In this document: piece by piece, positions 1-11,434 of the stretch
How positions within the stretch are numbered: position 1 is the first letter of the stretch
How the letters are laid out: every line of letters begins with the position of its first letter
Notes under the pieces: model-generated
What the model saw: the letters and a program-made list of their open reading frames with translations, nothing else
Databases searched by the model: none
What the model was told of the DNA's origin: nothing
Translations under genes and position numbers: made by a program
NCBI RefSeq assembly: GCF_014898815.1
Contig: NW_026515482.1
Coordinates: 248,001-312,000 of the forward strand
Reading direction: 5' to 3'
Source of the DNA: Panonychus citri
Taxonomy: Eukaryota; Arthropoda; Arachnida; Trombidiformes; Tetranychidae
DNA: 64,000 nucleotides

Positions 1-986
1 TCCTGGATATTGATTGAGAAATATTATTATTACTTGTTGATTATGGAAAAATAATAACATATAATTGACAATCCCATGTGAAAGATGATTAATTAATTAT
101 ATGATAATAAACAAAATGAAATCATAGGAAAAGTTCATTGAAAAAAATACCGAACTTAATTGTAAACATTGTAATCAAGGTATCAACTTATTGAGTTAAG
201 TTGTTGTTATTATCAAATGAGAGCAACTTTTGATTCTTAAATTGCAATACGAAAACACTTTCACTTGTAATTGTCAACAATTAACAGTTGATGCAACAAT
301 TGAGATGAATTCTTATCGATAAATGTTAATCTTTGTATTCCAATAATAATTTTTGATATTTGTACATATCGATTGGAATAGTTTTTATTACTAATAAACA
401 GGATTGATGTAATAAAAAAGATTCAGTCTCTTGAATCTTTAATCACATGGGATGATAAATGTTTATGTTTAATAGGATTGCCTTAAGGTTAACGTTGTTT
501 TTCATTTAATTTGATTTGAATTGTAAGTGTTATCGTTAATATGGATAAGATGTTGCAAGGCCAGAACTACACTCGAAAGGTAAGAGTAGGAGGCGGAGGG
601 AGAGAGGAAGGAGGAGAGAGTAGGAACATAGGTAGAAAGAGGGATGAGAGAGAAGAAGAAGATAAATAGAAAGATATGAAAGAAAGAGAGAAAGAGAGAG
701 AGAGAGAGAGAAAGAAAGAAAGAAAGAAAGAAAGAGAGAAGAAGAGTGAGTGAGTAATGATGAAGATAAAGATAAGAGAGAATGACGATTTTGTCAAGCG
801 ATTGGAAGGATAAAGTTAAGAAGGAGTTTGAGTAAAATATTCATTTAGTTTTCAACTTTTAATTGTGACACTTGATAAACAAAATATTCTAATATTTGTA
901 ATTGTAATTGTAATTGTGATTGATTTTCTATTAGATTTTAATTGATTTTTAGAAATTTCGAATCATCGAATAATCAAAAGAAAAAA
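1..986. other. Intergenic region upstream of the UGT gene
   Basis: No convincing coding sequence. The region is AT-rich. It holds one TATCGATA octamer at 314-321 and a purine-only tract (GA/GAAA runs) at about 575-790. The open frame on the minus strand across the purine tract encodes only Ser/Leu/Phe repeats and is an artefact of the tract. Confidence 0.6.
575..790. repeat. Purine-rich (GA)n/(GAAA)n tract
   Basis: Nearly every base on the plus strand is A or G, with an uninterrupted (GA)n core and (GAAA)n units around 681-735. It lies about 200 bp upstream of the UGT start codon. Polypurine tracts of this kind are common in arthropod promoters, but no function can be read from it. Confidence 0.7.
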
Positions 987-2715
987 ATGAAGATCGCCTT
1001 TTGTCCTATGGATGGGTAAGTGTATTCAATCATTTTCTTTCTTTCTTTTTTCTTTCTTTTTTTCTTTTGTTTTTTTTTTATTTTGATAAAATTGTTAAAT
1101 AGAATGTAATTAGAAAGAATTGAGAATTAATGAATGAATGACTTTTTGTTATTCCAATAGCCATGGTCATGTAAATGCTTGCATTGGATTGGCAAAGATT
1201 TTGAAACGTTATGAGAATGAATGTATTTTCATTGTTCCCAAAAATTGGACTAAAACTGTCGCTGGGAATGATTTTGGTATCGAAGCGATTGAAGCCGATG
1301 GATTCGAGGCCGATCGAGATCCACAGGAAAAGTGGGGCAAATTCATGGAGCAAAGATCGCGAGTGTTTGACATGGAGACAGTGGAGAAATTCATCCATCT
1401 GAATGTGCCAAGTAACGAGAGTTTCTATGATTATCTAATTAAAACGGATGATCAATATTCGTTGATTTTGGAAAGGATGAAACCCGATTTGATTATATTC
1501 GACTTTTGGGTCTCCGTTCCTGCCATCGTCAATTCGGGCATCCCTTATGTGACCTTGTGGTCAACCAATCCTCTTCTCGCCTACTGGTCATACGGAGCTC
1601 CCCCTTACTCGTCGGCCTTTGGAATCAACGACGATCCCAAAGAGTTTGAGAAGTTGAGGATCGCCTTCAATGAGAGTTTAGCAGAGATTAAAAGTTCATT
1701 CGATGAGTTTTATCGTTCGAAAGGAATCGACCCAAGTAAACAAGATCGAATTGACTTCTCAATCCTGGGTAAATCTCCCTTCCTCAACCTTTACCCTTAC
1801 CCGGAAGACTTGGACTACTCCGAATTCGGCCCAGTCCCAGATAAATGGTTCCGAGTTGATCACATGGTCCGAGGAACTGATGACATTCCCCTTGGAATCG
1901 ATGAATCGTTTTTCACCTCAAATGCCAATTGCAAGATTATCCTGTTCTCTCTCGGCTCCCTGGGTACATCCAATTACCAGTTGATGACTCGATTGATCAA
2001 CATTCTCGGTAAATCACCACACAAATTCATCGTTTCGAAGGGTATTCACCATGAGAAGATGCAATTACCTGGTAACATGACCGGAGCCAAATACTTGAAT
2101 CAGATGAAGATCATGCCTCGAGTGGACATGGTCATTCATCATGGTGGAAACAATAGTTTCATTGAGACTCTTTACTTTGGTAAACCTTTTATTGTGATGC
2201 CTCTTTTTGGCGACCAACATGATAATGGCCGAAGGGCAATCGACAAGAAGATTGGGAAATGTTTCTTACCCTATCGAGTGACCGAGGACGAACTTGTCCA
2301 AGGAATCGATGAGATTCTCAACGATAACGAACTAATTGAAAGAGTGAAATTGATTGGGAAACATTTGAGAGCCACAAAAAGTCATGACATTTTGAATGAG
2401 AAATTGACAGAAATGGTTAATCAATTTAAGATGAACAATTTAAACATGAACGCGAATGCAAACACAATCAACACCTCGAATACAAACATCACCACCAACA
2501 CCAACTCCAACTCCAACACCAACCTAAACACTAACAACAGCACCAACAACACCAACAATCAAACCAATTCTCACATAATCAACACCAATAGTGTAACAAT
2601 TAATGAGAATACAAATAAACAATCAAGGACGATAACCAATGGATCATCAAGTCATGATAAATCAGGAAAGATTTCACCAGTTTGGAATGAGCCTTCAATC
2701 CTCATTGAATCCTAA
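987..2715 (+). CDS. UDP-glycosyltransferase, soluble spider-mite type
   Basis: Two exons, 987-1015 and 1161-2715 (GTAAGT donor, CAATAG acceptor), giving 527 aa. It should transfer sugar from a UDP-sugar to small lipophilic substrates in detoxification. The N-terminus begins directly with the first beta strand and the PMDGHGHVNACIG loop, so there is no signal peptide. The donor-binding signature lies at about residues 328-372, with IHHGGNNSF and GDQHDNG visible. There is no C-terminal membrane helix or dilysine tail, unlike insect and vertebrate UGTs. Instead, residues about 430-505 are an Asn/Thr-rich low-complexity tail. Mite UGTs of this form are described as horizontally acquired from bacteria; applying that here is inference. 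The upstream ATG at 1138 is in the intron. The start at 987 is supported because it completes the N-terminal motif in frame. Confidence 0.88.
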
Positions 2716-3572
2716 CAATTGGATTTAATTTGTATCCTTTTATAATAATTAATCTATAATTAATCTTCAATCAATCAATCAATCATTTAATTCATATTCA
2801 AAATGGTAAAGGTATTAATTACAATTCATACTCGTATCTCTTTCAACAACATTTACATTTAATTACCCAAAAATTACCTCTTCAATTGTTTCTCCTTCTC
2901 TTAATTAATTAATTAATATCTTTGTAACTTTAATCACAATTTGTTTTTATTTATCGTAATCAAAAAAAAAGCTGATCATTAAACTATTATCATAATTTGA
3001 ATGTGGAAATGTTTGTCATTTATTTCATTTTATTTTCTATTTTAAAAGGAAAATGAATGTTGATCAATTGATTAGTTGTTTTCTCTTGTTACAATTAATT
3101 TCTCATGATTGTGATGTTGTTAATTATTGGATAATTAGTAACACCTAAAGTAGTGGGACCAGTGGACGTTTCCATAATCATCATGGATCTTATGTTAGTC
3201 TCATTTGATGATAATGAAGTTGTTGATGAAGATGAAGATGAGGATGAAGATGAGGATGAAGAGGAAAAGGGTTGAATAGATGAAGATGAAATTGAAAATG
3301 GTGTTGATGACAATTTTGAAGTACCAATAATAATTGATGAGTTTTGTTAATATCGGTTTAGTTGTTTGATGGAAGGATAACTTTTTCAACTAAACGACTT
3401 GACGGCTTTGTTTTTTCCGTTTTATCAATAAATCTTTTTCTAATCAATCAAACATTAATTTCTAATAACAAACAGAAAATGAAAAATGTCAATTGGCCAT
3501 TTGTCCAAACAATTGTTGATCCAAACCCTTAGCATTCAGAACGATGTCAACCAACAAGTCGGAATCGATAGT

Positions 3573-3580
3573 CGCCATCT
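3573..3580 (-). promoter_or_regulatory. AGATGGCG motif (CTCF-like core), copy 1
   Basis: On the minus strand the sequence reads ATAGATGGCGACTATC. The core AGATGGCG resembles the centre of the CTCF consensus. A second copy faces it 62 bp away at 3642-3649. Motif identity only; no occupancy data. Confidence 0.3.
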
Positions 3581-3641
3581 ATGGATTTTCAAAAAATCCA
3601 AAAAAACCGTTGGTCAAAAGAGGAAAAGAGAGCAAACCGAC

Positions 3642-3649
3642 AGATGGCG
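3642..3649 (+). promoter_or_regulatory. AGATGGCG motif (CTCF-like core), copy 2
   Basis: Reads ACAGATGGCGACAGTC and is in inverted orientation to the copy at 3573-3580, with similar flanks on both sides of the core. It lies about 600 bp upstream of the GLYR1 start. Confidence 0.3.
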
Positions 3650-3904
3650 ACAGTCGAATATGTGAAGTTTCCTCTTTCCACCACTAGAGGAAAATGTGAA
3701 ATTAGCGATGGAAAAACATCGATGTCGATTAACGATAGTATTGGAAAATTTTCCATTTTACTTGATTCTCTTTCTTTTTCTCTTTCCCCATTTAGCCGCC
3801 ACCATCGAGGTTCAACTTTTCCGCTCTTTTCAATTTCTCCCCTTAAACTCCTCCCTTTTCTCTTTCTTTATTCTCTTTCTTTTTATCGAAAATTTCAAAA
3901 GCCG

Positions 3905-3912
3905 TATCGATA
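3905..3912. promoter_or_regulatory. TATCGATA octamer (DRE-like)
   Basis: A perfect palindromic TATCGATA, the sequence of the Drosophila DNA-replication-related element bound by DREF. It sits about 340 bp upstream of the GLYR1 ATG, a plausible housekeeping promoter position. Whether this species uses the element is unknown. Confidence 0.35.
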
Positions 3913-4247
3913 TTTGCATTCGATTATCCCATCACTAGGCGCGACTGTGTATTCTCAGTGTGTAAGGTTTAGTGCTATAGAACAATGAAACATTTTGTTT
4001 TTTTGAATTTAATGTGAAATTAATTTTGATTTATTTTTGTTTATTTCTAATTCTCAATTTATGTGAATTAAACATCTTCACCTTGTAACGCATCTTCATC
4101 TGTACCTGATTTTATTGTTATATTGCCTTCGCTCTCTCCCTCTCTTTTTTTCTCTCTCTCTCTATTCTCACTATTTCTCTGTGCTCATTTTTCATTTGAC
4201 AAAAAGTGTGTGTGTGACTTTATTTTCACTGTCTATTAATTCACATC

Positions 4248-5966
4248 ATGGATAATAAGGTAACTTCATCTCCGGCCGGTTCTTCAACCAAATATACTAT
4301 TGGTGATTTGGTTTGGGCAAAGATGAAAGGTTTCAGTCCGTGGCCTGGTAAGATTGTTGACCCTTCTTTAGCCAATATGAGACGTTTACCGGGAAATTTT
4401 CGTAACAAGCCAACCCAATGTGTCTACTTTTTTGGCTCAAATAATTTCGCCTGGATACCTGAAGAAGCAATTAAACCATATAAAGAGTTTAAGGAACAAT
4501 ATTACAAATTGAATAAAAGTAATACATTCAAGGAGGCTGTTGAAGCCATGGAGGATTATATTAAAAAAGGTGGAACTGGTGATATTCCCATGTTATCTCC
4601 AAGTGACAAAAAAGATGAAAAGAAAGAGGACAAGAAAGAGGACAAGAAAGACGAAAAAGACAAGAAGGAGGATAAAAAAGAAGACAAGAAAGATGACAAG
4701 AAGTCAGATAAAAAAGAAGACAAGAAGGAAAGAAAAGAAAGAAGTTCAACGAGTGCCACTCCATCATCGTCTCATCAACGAGATTACAGTCGTACGCCAT
4801 TTAAATCTAAGCCTAAAAAGTCTGCAACACCGAGTAATAATGCTGAGAATGCATCTACTTCTTCACCAGATAATGATGAAGAGCCCGCTGGTCCACCTGC
4901 CAAGAGAAGCAAAGCCGCTCCATCTGAAGACATTTCTAGCACATCTTCCCCAGCACCTAAATCACCCAGTAAAAGTGCACGTAACATTTTAGATAGAACC
5001 TCAAACTACCTTCTTGATAATACAAATACACTTAACAATCAAAGCGAGTTAGATATTGGTACTGTTTCAGCTAAATCTAAAAGTATCAAAGCTTCATCTC
5101 TTAAATTTGGTTTCATTGGTCTTGGTTTTATGGGTCAACGACTCTTGAAAAATCTTCTTAACTCTGGACATTCAGTTACCGTTTGGAATAGGACTCCAAG
5201 TAAATGTAAAGATTTTATTAAAGCAGGAGCAACTAAAGCAACCACCCCAGCTGATGTTGTTGCTGCATCTGATGTGACTTTCTCATGTTTAGCTGATCCT
5301 CATGCTGTCAAAGAGATAGTTTTTGGTAATTGCGGTGTTCTTGCTGAAATGAAATCGGGTAAAGGTTATGTAGAAATGACATCAATAGGACCTGATACCA
5401 GTAACGATGTTAATGAGGCTATTATAGCACGAGGTGGTCGCTACCTAGAGGCTCATCTAATTTCTGGAGGTAAACAACAAGCCGAAGAAGGAAATCTTAC
5501 CGTTATCGTCGCCGGAGAAAGGTCTTTATTCGATGATTGTGGCTCCTGTTTCCAAGCCATAAGTAAGCATTCCTTCTACTTGGGTAATCAAGTAGGCGAT
5601 GCTTCAAAAATGGGACTTTTGGTCTCTATGCTTATGGGTAATCTTATCGGGTCTCTAGCAGAGAGCATGGCTCTAGCTGATAGAACTGGATTATCTCAGA
5701 AAGATTTATTGGAAATTCTTTCACTTTCACCACTCAATTGTCATACATTGATATCTAAGGGTAAAGGAATGATTGAAGGCGGTTTTGCAACGGAAATGCC
5801 ATTGACACACATGCAAAAAGATCTCAGACTAGCCTTGCAGTTGGGTGAAGCATATGAACATCCCTTACCCATAACCGCATCAACTAACGAGGTCTTAAAG
5901 CATGCTAAGCACTTGGGTTATAGTGACCACGATGTTGCCGCTGTTTATATCAGATCGAGATTCTAA
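4248..5966 (+). CDS. GLYR1: GLYR1/NPAC homologue (Drosophila NDF), nuclear PWWP + dehydrogenase-like protein
   Basis: Single exon, 572 aa. Known members bind H3K36-methylated nucleosomes in transcribed genes and help RNA polymerase II pass. The PWWP domain is at about residues 16-105, with GDLVWAKMKGFSPWPG visible. A Lys/Glu/Asp repeat tract spans about 120-165, then a Ser/Pro-rich linker, then a beta-hydroxyacid dehydrogenase-like domain at about 285-572 with the Rossmann loop GFIGLGFMGQ. In the place of the catalytic KxxNN helix of active dehydrogenases the sequence reads KMGLLVSML, so the Asn residues are lost. This agrees with the family being regarded as non-enzymatic, with the domain used for tetramerisation. 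Length is close to human GLYR1 (about 550 aa). The start has a good context and nothing upstream extends the PWWP. The large insert-free single exon is unusual for this family. Confidence 0.93.
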   Translation: MDNKVTSSPAGSSTKYTIGDLVWAKMKGFSPWPGKIVDPSLANMRRLPGNFRNKPTQCVYFFGSNNFAWIPEEAIKPYKEFKEQYYKLNKSNTFKEAVEAMEDYIKKGGTGDIPMLSPSDKKDEKKEDKKEDKKDEKDKKEDKKEDKKDDKKSDKKEDKKERKERSSTSATPSSSHQRDYSRTPFKSKPKKSATPSNNAENASTSSPDNDEEPAGPPAKRSKAAPSEDISSTSSPAPKSPSKSARNILDRTSNYLLDNTNTLNNQSELDIGTVSAKSKSIKASSLKFGFIGLGFMGQRLLKNLLNSGHSVTVWNRTPSKCKDFIKAGATKATTPADVVAASDVTFSCLADPHAVKEIVFGNCGVLAEMKSGKGYVEMTSIGPDTSNDVNEAIIARGGRYLEAHLISGGKQQAEEGNLTVIVAGERSLFDDCGSCFQAISKHSFYLGNQVGDASKMGLLVSMLMGNLIGSLAESMALADRTGLSQKDLLEILSLSPLNCHTLISKGKGMIEGGFATEMPLTHMQKDLRLALQLGEAYEHPLPITASTNEVLKHAKHLGYSDHDVAAVYIRSRF

Positions 5967-7412
5967 CCTTTCAAAAGCAAAAAATTAACATCAATTAAAA
6001 TAAGCAAAAAGGAAGCAGAAAAAATTGAAATTAATGGCCAGCATCAGCTTCTGCACTTGTCATTTTAATTACAAGAAATTTTTTTTGACCATTACACTAG
6101 CACGTTGATGAACTTCACAATCATCATCACCGTCATCATCATCTTTCTCATCATTTCATCTCTTTATCTCGTATATTCTAATCGAAAGGAAGAGCGCGAT
6201 CAATGCTATACAGAAGAGAAAATCCCATTTTTTCAGTTAATCGGAATGAAAATCATCCATTCATCATTCAACTTGAAGAAATTTATACAACAAATCACAT
6301 CTCCTACCCATTACTACACACAAACACATACATACAACATTAATCGAAAACCACAAACTCACATTATCATAACATAATGGAACTAAATTACAAACAAATT
6401 GATTACAAAATTGTACTTCTGATCCACAGAGCTTAGAGGACAGATGCAACATTTAACCAGAAATTCTGTTCGATATGATTCACTCTAGATGATCTTTTCT
6501 CTTTCTTTCTTTCAAATGAAAATTCATTTTTCTTTCCATCACATTAGAATGTTTTCCCTCAACTCTCTTGTTTAATCTTTTTTTCTTCCCTCTGCATCAG
6601 TTTATACTTATCCAGTTTCCATGTCTTATATACTTCAATTTAAATAATCTCGCTCAATTCGACGCTTAACTAAAATTTCCATCTCTATTTCTGTAAAACT
6701 GTTCGTCTCTTTAAGGATAAAATAAAAACATCAACAAAATCAACCTTTTAATTTTAATCGATCGAAATTAATTTCATAAATATTAACATGGATCACTCGA
6801 TCAACCTAATTCGTTATATTCTAATCTCTAAAGTGAACAAAATTAATGATCCCTGCGAATATCATTTGCCATTCCAAAATTCGAATAATTAATTAGAATG
6901 TCCAAAGTATTAGAACAAAAGTCCAGTCGAAAAATCGAACTTATTAATTACTCCGAATGACAATCAGTTCTTTTTTCGACCCAGTGAATAGCAATTGTGT
7001 CGCTTGTCAAAAGTCTCAAATTAGGATTCTCTTCATCTGCTAATAGATTTTTCTAATCTTAAATTGCAATCGTAATCGACAATTTAGATTAAATTAATAC
7101 TCGTTCTGGTGTTTTTAGAATATCAATTCGTGTTTTCATTTTCACATTTTTCGATCAATTGATTAATCGAATGAATTGGCTCGAGATTCAATCGAGTTTA
7201 AAAAAGAAAGAAAAACTAATCGATCTCCAAAAGATTAATCGTCTCAAACTCGAACTTCCTTCATTAAGATAATCGATCTTTTCGATCTTCAGTCAATATT
7301 TTTTTTCATTGAATTTAAATTTCTCTCTATTGTTTTTATTTGGTCTGTTGTGATTTATTTCCATCTTTTTTCATTTATTTTTTTATTTTGACCGTAATTT
7401 AATTAATTCATC
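5967..7412. other. Intergenic: GLYR1 3'UTR and SMNDC1 promoter
   Basis: An AATAAA at 6721-6726 could end the GLYR1 transcript. A short frame at 6108-6377 has a hydrophobic start but no family resemblance and probably lies in the 3'UTR. The rest is AT-rich with repeated TCGATC/AATCGA words near 7090-7290, upstream of SMNDC1. Confidence 0.45.
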
Positions 7413-9049
7413 ATGTCTGGTGAAGATTTAGCTGCTAATTTACGTAATTATTTGATCCAATTACAACAAGCTGAAGCTGCTTTGGCTGGAGATCCTGAAA
7501 ATGAAGAGCTACTCAAATTAAAATGCGATTTAGAGGTAAAGCTTAAATGCCTCTTGATTGTTATTTTCACCATCTCATATTAATTTATCTTATAAACATT
7601 TTTACGTGTTAATCTCTTGTTTAATCTCTTTATCTTTTGTTATTTTCCTTCATCTTAGGAAGTCATAATGTTGACTAAAAATCTCATGGCTGCTGAAGGA
7701 GCTCTCGAAGAAGAAGCTGAGACTGATGTTTTGCCGCAGAATTTAGAGACAAAACATAATTTCGAATCTGGAGATATTGTAATGGCTCCCTGGTCAACGG
7801 ATGGACAGTAAGCATTAATATTCTAATGGGATCATGAAACAATCTATGTTAATCTTTGCTGTTTTTGTCGCAAATCGACAAACTCTTCTTGTTGCTTTCA
7901 CTTTTTCTTAGATTCTATGAAGCTGAAATAGAAGACATCATGAGCGATGGTCAGTGTAATGTAATATTTTCTAGTCTACCAAATGGAAAGACTAAAGTAT
8001 CCGAAGTATGTTTAGTCACATTACTTAAACCAGTCCAAGGAAGTAAAAAGAAAATGAAAATCGATACAACAGGATTTGGAACAATTTCTCGTGGACCAAA
8101 AGGCCTCAGGTCTGATGATGCGTCTTCATCTTCTCAGTTAAATTCTAAACAAAAACGTATGCAAATCCAACAGCATAGAGATTATTTGAAGAAGAAACAA
8201 CAAAAGAAGCAAAATCGTATCAAAGAATTGGAAGAAGAACGAGAAAAAGAGAAGAGTAAATGGCAACAATTCAATCAAAAGGTGAGTTTCGACTTTTCCA
8301 ATTTAAGTATAAGGTCACATTTATTTCGTTCATTTGGTTCATATGAGTATAATTTTATTATTATTTATTATCAAATGATTCATTTATTTCCAATGATGCA
8401 AACACACAAAAAAATTAAACTCAAAATATCAAGTTGCTTGATCTACCCTTCAAGTTTCCAGATGATCTGATGATATTGGTAAAAATTGTTTGAGTGATAT
8501 GAAGATGCTAAATTAACGAGGATAACAATGAATCAAATCGTTGAAGAAACTGAAAGGAAACAAACCCGATGGTCTTTGATGTCGTGAACTCTGTCAATCG
8601 CTTTAAATGTATCGTGCTTTTCACTCATAAGCATTAATTCATGATGTGTTAATCCCCCATCTAATTATTATTATGTAACTTCCTTGAAAATGACAAACTC
8701 TAAATCCCGACAGACTCCCAACAATTTACCTTTCTAATTGTAAACCTAATCTCTATTAGAGTACTAATATTTTGTTTGTTTTGTCCATTTCTAGGCCATG
8801 AATAAGCATCTGAAAGGTGCGAGCTCTTTAGCTAAGAAAAAGAGTATCTTCAAGTCCCCTGATACTGTCGAGGGTAAAGTCGGGGTCGGAACTTGTGGAA
8901 TCGCCGGTAAACCAATGACCAATTTCGTGGTGGCCGATAAATATAAACGAGGTACTTCAGCCGCCTCATCATCTTCATCCACACCTTCATCTCTTACACC
9001 AAGATATCCAAACCTTCACTCGACTGTTCATCAACACAAGTACAAATAA
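7413..9049 (+). CDS. SMNDC1: Survival of motor neuron-related splicing factor 30
   Basis: Four exons: 7413-7535, 7659-7807, 7912-8281 and 8795-9049, all GT-AG and in phase, giving 298 aa. SPF30 is a spliceosome assembly factor that binds symmetric dimethylarginine on Sm proteins through a Tudor domain. The N-terminal coiled region has the typical YLIQLQQAEAAL and ENEELLKLK pattern. The Tudor domain begins at about residue 76 (FESGDIVMAPW) and runs to about 130. A charged helix (RIKELEEEREKEKSKWQQF) follows. The conserved C-terminal motif KVGVGTCGIAGKPM is in exon 4. The protein is longer than the 238-aa human one, mainly because of a Ser-rich tail and a longer middle. It is convergent with cytochrome c, 584 bp between stop codons. 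Exon joins were deduced from frame and homology, not from transcripts. Confidence 0.92.
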
Positions 9050-9633
9050 TTACGATAATCATCATCTTCATCTCTCTTTATCTACAATTAATCACATTTT
9101 CATCTAATCAAAGGCCATATATTGATGAGATTACAAGAGACAACATGGCAAATATTGATACAACTGTGAACATTTTGTTTCTCAATTCGTCTATTTTTTG
9201 TCATTGAATAATTATCTAGATCAATTAACGTTTAACTGATTCGATTGTAAAGAAAATTAATCATATTCTCTTTTGTATTGTAAATGTTGGTAGATTTTCA
9301 TCAAAGAAAAAACTAAATTTTGACGCAATTCAATTTTTCCTTTTCATCTTGCTTTCATTCCTGAATACCCTTTAATCTTGTTTATTGAAAATAAATTCAA
9401 ATGAAAATCAAGTGAAATTCAAATCAGAACTTGATATTAACTTTTATTTTTGATTCATATTAGTTAATACATTTTGATGAATTGTTATTTCTTTTTTTTT
9501 TGATTCAACCCTTTAGAACTCATCACTAGACCTTTTAACTCATAATGACCTATGGTTTTTGAATTTGAAATGATAAAATTGTTGCCTATTTTTGATTAAT
9601 TTAATTTAGAATTTGTATTTCTATTAGATGAGG
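9050..9633. other. Convergent 3' flank between SMNDC1 and cytochrome c
   Basis: AT-rich 3'UTR sequence for both genes. AAATAAATT words near 9390 can serve as polyadenylation signals. No further coding sequence seen. Confidence 0.5.
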
Positions 9634-10172
9634 TTAATCCTTGGAAGATTCTAGATAAGCGATAACATCGGCTCTTTCTTGCTTCTTCTTGATACCGGCG
9701 AAAATCATCTTGGTACCTGGTATGTATTTCTTAGGATTCTCAAGGTAGATATTTAAAGTCTCCCTACTCCAGGTAATACCTAAAAAAAATAAAAGAAAAA
9801 AAAATTAGACCAATTAAATTAAAAATAGAATCACAAGTCCTCATTTAAAAATGAAAAGGGTGAGACAAGGTCATAGAAAAGGGGAAATAGTAAGAGGAAA
9901 GGAGAGAAAGAGAAAAACTGACGTTCAATTGAACTTGCCGGAGGGTAGAAACGTGAAATTGTCGCAAATCTTGTAAATTAAAACTAACCTTTGCTTTTAT
10001 TTGCATCAGTATAATCGAAACCTTCAGCAGATCCAGTTTTTCGTCCAACTAAATTATATAAATTAGGTCCTTGCTTGTGTCCTTTACCCTTTTCAGCAAC
10101 ATGACATTGGCCACATTTTTGGATGAAAATTTTTTTTCCTCGAGTTGGATCTCCATCAGGTAAATCAGCCAT
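9634..10172 (-). CDS. Cytochrome c
   Basis: Two exons on the minus strand, 9989-10172 and 9634-9779 (donor GTTAGT, acceptor TTTTTTAG), giving 109 aa. It carries electrons from complex III to complex IV in the mitochondrial intermembrane space. The haem-attachment motif CGQCH has Cys20, Cys23 and His24, and Met86 in PGTKMIF is the sixth ligand. The start MADLPDGDPTRG is chosen because it matches the normal N-terminus; the open frame upstream is 5' leader. Length is one or a few residues from insect cytochrome c. The intron interrupts codon 62. The gene is divergent from SmE, with 1.26 kb between start codons, and convergent with SMNDC1. Confidence 0.96.
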
Positions 10173-11182
10173 TATTTTAATTAAAAATAAACTCTTGGAG
10201 ACACAGAACAAAAAAAACAATCAAATAAGAAAGAAAAATCTAAATCAATAAATTATCTTTTAAATTACAATTAAAAGTCACTTGGATCGTCCTCAAGCCA
10301 ATTGAGTTGCTCACTGAATTAAATCTGATGCAATTGAGAAAAGATGAAGGCTCATCTCGCCGAATCAACAGCTTCACCTTGAGTTTCTATTCTCAGGCAA
10401 AGATGAGCCATGAGTTCGGCTTTTCTCGCATTTTCTGAATTTCTATTATATGAGATGACGTAATAATCCACAGGAATTAAGATGATTATCTATGGACGAC
10501 GAACCAGAAAATGATGGAAAATTGAGAAAGAGCAAATTCAAACATTTTCCCATTGTTCATTAATTCATTGAGTTCCAATACGAAAACTAATTGTTCAATT
10601 AATCAAAATGAATTTTTAATCATCGAATTCAAGCCAGTTGATTAACGACTGAAGTCGAACAGGAAACAGCTCACAGTTAGACAACCTTCCAAGTGCGACA
10701 GAGAAAAAAGAAAGAGAAAACAAAGAACCAGAAAAAAAAGAAAGACACATAACTAGTGACATCTATTGTCTCATTTTCCATAAATGATAAGCCGATTTCT
10801 CATCAGCGCTTTTTTTTAATCTTTCATCAATCTTTAGTTTTTCACTTTTGAAAACTTAATTCTAGACAAAACAAAAGAGAAATGAACACTTTTTGATCAG
10901 ACAATCAAAATAAACTTTTCTTCCAAAAAGAAAACAAAATTCATAGAAAATGTTTAAAACAAAATCATTGAAAAGAATCAATTTTGATAAAAAATGAAAA
11001 TTAATCTTCCTCTTGATTAACTTTTCACCTAAAAATCAACCAAGATAAATTGATAGGACAACGAGAAAATTTGTCCACTAGAAACACAAAATTTTTCAGA
11101 CAATTTTCACCCAAAAGACTAATTGCTAAATTGATTATTAGTTGATTGATTGGTTGAATTAATTGTTACAAGAATAAAAGAT

Positions 11183-11207
11183 TCGTGAGAATAAGCTATT
11201 CTCACGA
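11183..11207. repeat. Perfect inverted repeat, 11-bp arms, 3-bp loop
   Basis: The arms are TCGTGAGAATA and TATTCTCACGA around an AGC centre. It ends 1 bp before the first TATCGATA octamer. It could be a symmetric protein site; nothing suggests an RNA terminator in a eukaryotic promoter. Confidence 0.7.
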
Positions 11208-11208
11208 C

Positions 11209-11248
11209 TATCGATAGATATCGATACGAGATACTTTCGATATCGATA
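11209..11248. promoter_or_regulatory. Cluster of three TATCGATA octamers upstream of SmE
   Basis: Perfect copies lie at 11209-11216, 11219-11226 and 11241-11248, about 190-225 bp upstream of the SmE start codon. TATCGATA is the DRE bound by DREF at Drosophila housekeeping promoters. Three perfect 8-mers within 40 bp is far above chance. Confidence 0.5.
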
Positions 11249-11434
11249 TTTTCTGTTTCACTAAAATTGAATCAATATTTTTGTCTCTTTTTTTTAACCG
11301 ATTTAATTTGATTGACTAATTGTTATTAATTGTCAATATTAACGAAGCTTTTTCTCTACAATCTATTGTTTAATTAACTTGTAGCTTTTTTTGTTTAGTT
11401 TTTCTTGTTCCTGTTGTAAATTAAATAGCAAATT

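Larger units (their letters stand above)
2716..4247. other. Intergenic: UGT 3' flank and GLYR1 promoter/5'UTR
   Basis: The left part is UGT 3'UTR and AT-rich spacer. Around 3210-3270 there is a GATGAA repeat. From 3560 to 4000 there are signs of a promoter: two inverted AGATGGCG motifs (3573-3580 and 3642-3649), one TATCGATA octamer (3905-3912) and long CT-rich stretches leading to the GLYR1 start codon. No conserved protein frame was found. Confidence 0.5.
10173..11434. promoter_or_regulatory. Divergent intergenic region between cytochrome c and SmE
   Basis: Non-coding. Visible elements are a 14-mer CTAGTGACATCTAT at 10753-10766 (also found at 20095-20108), an inverted repeat at 11183-11207 and three TATCGATA octamers at 11209-11248. 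A CTCATCTCGCC/AGATGAGCC stretch lies near 10350-10410. Both flanking genes are housekeeping, so promoter elements are expected here. Confidence 0.5.

Noticed and set aside
567..797. Minus-strand frame rich in Ser, Leu and Phe with a hydrophobic look
   Set aside because: It is the translation of a purine-rich GA/GAAA tract and has no protein-like variation.
3095..3389. Two overlapping minus-strand frames with poly-Ser or poly-Phe/Ile
   Set aside because: They come from a GATGAA repeat read in different frames. No start context, splice pattern or family resemblance.
6105..6377. 90-aa plus-strand frame with a hydrophobic start
   Set aside because: It starts at a non-ATG codon as listed (first ATG 6108) and lies in the likely GLYR1 3'UTR. 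ATCATC repeats explain the Ile-rich part, and nothing like a known domain follows.
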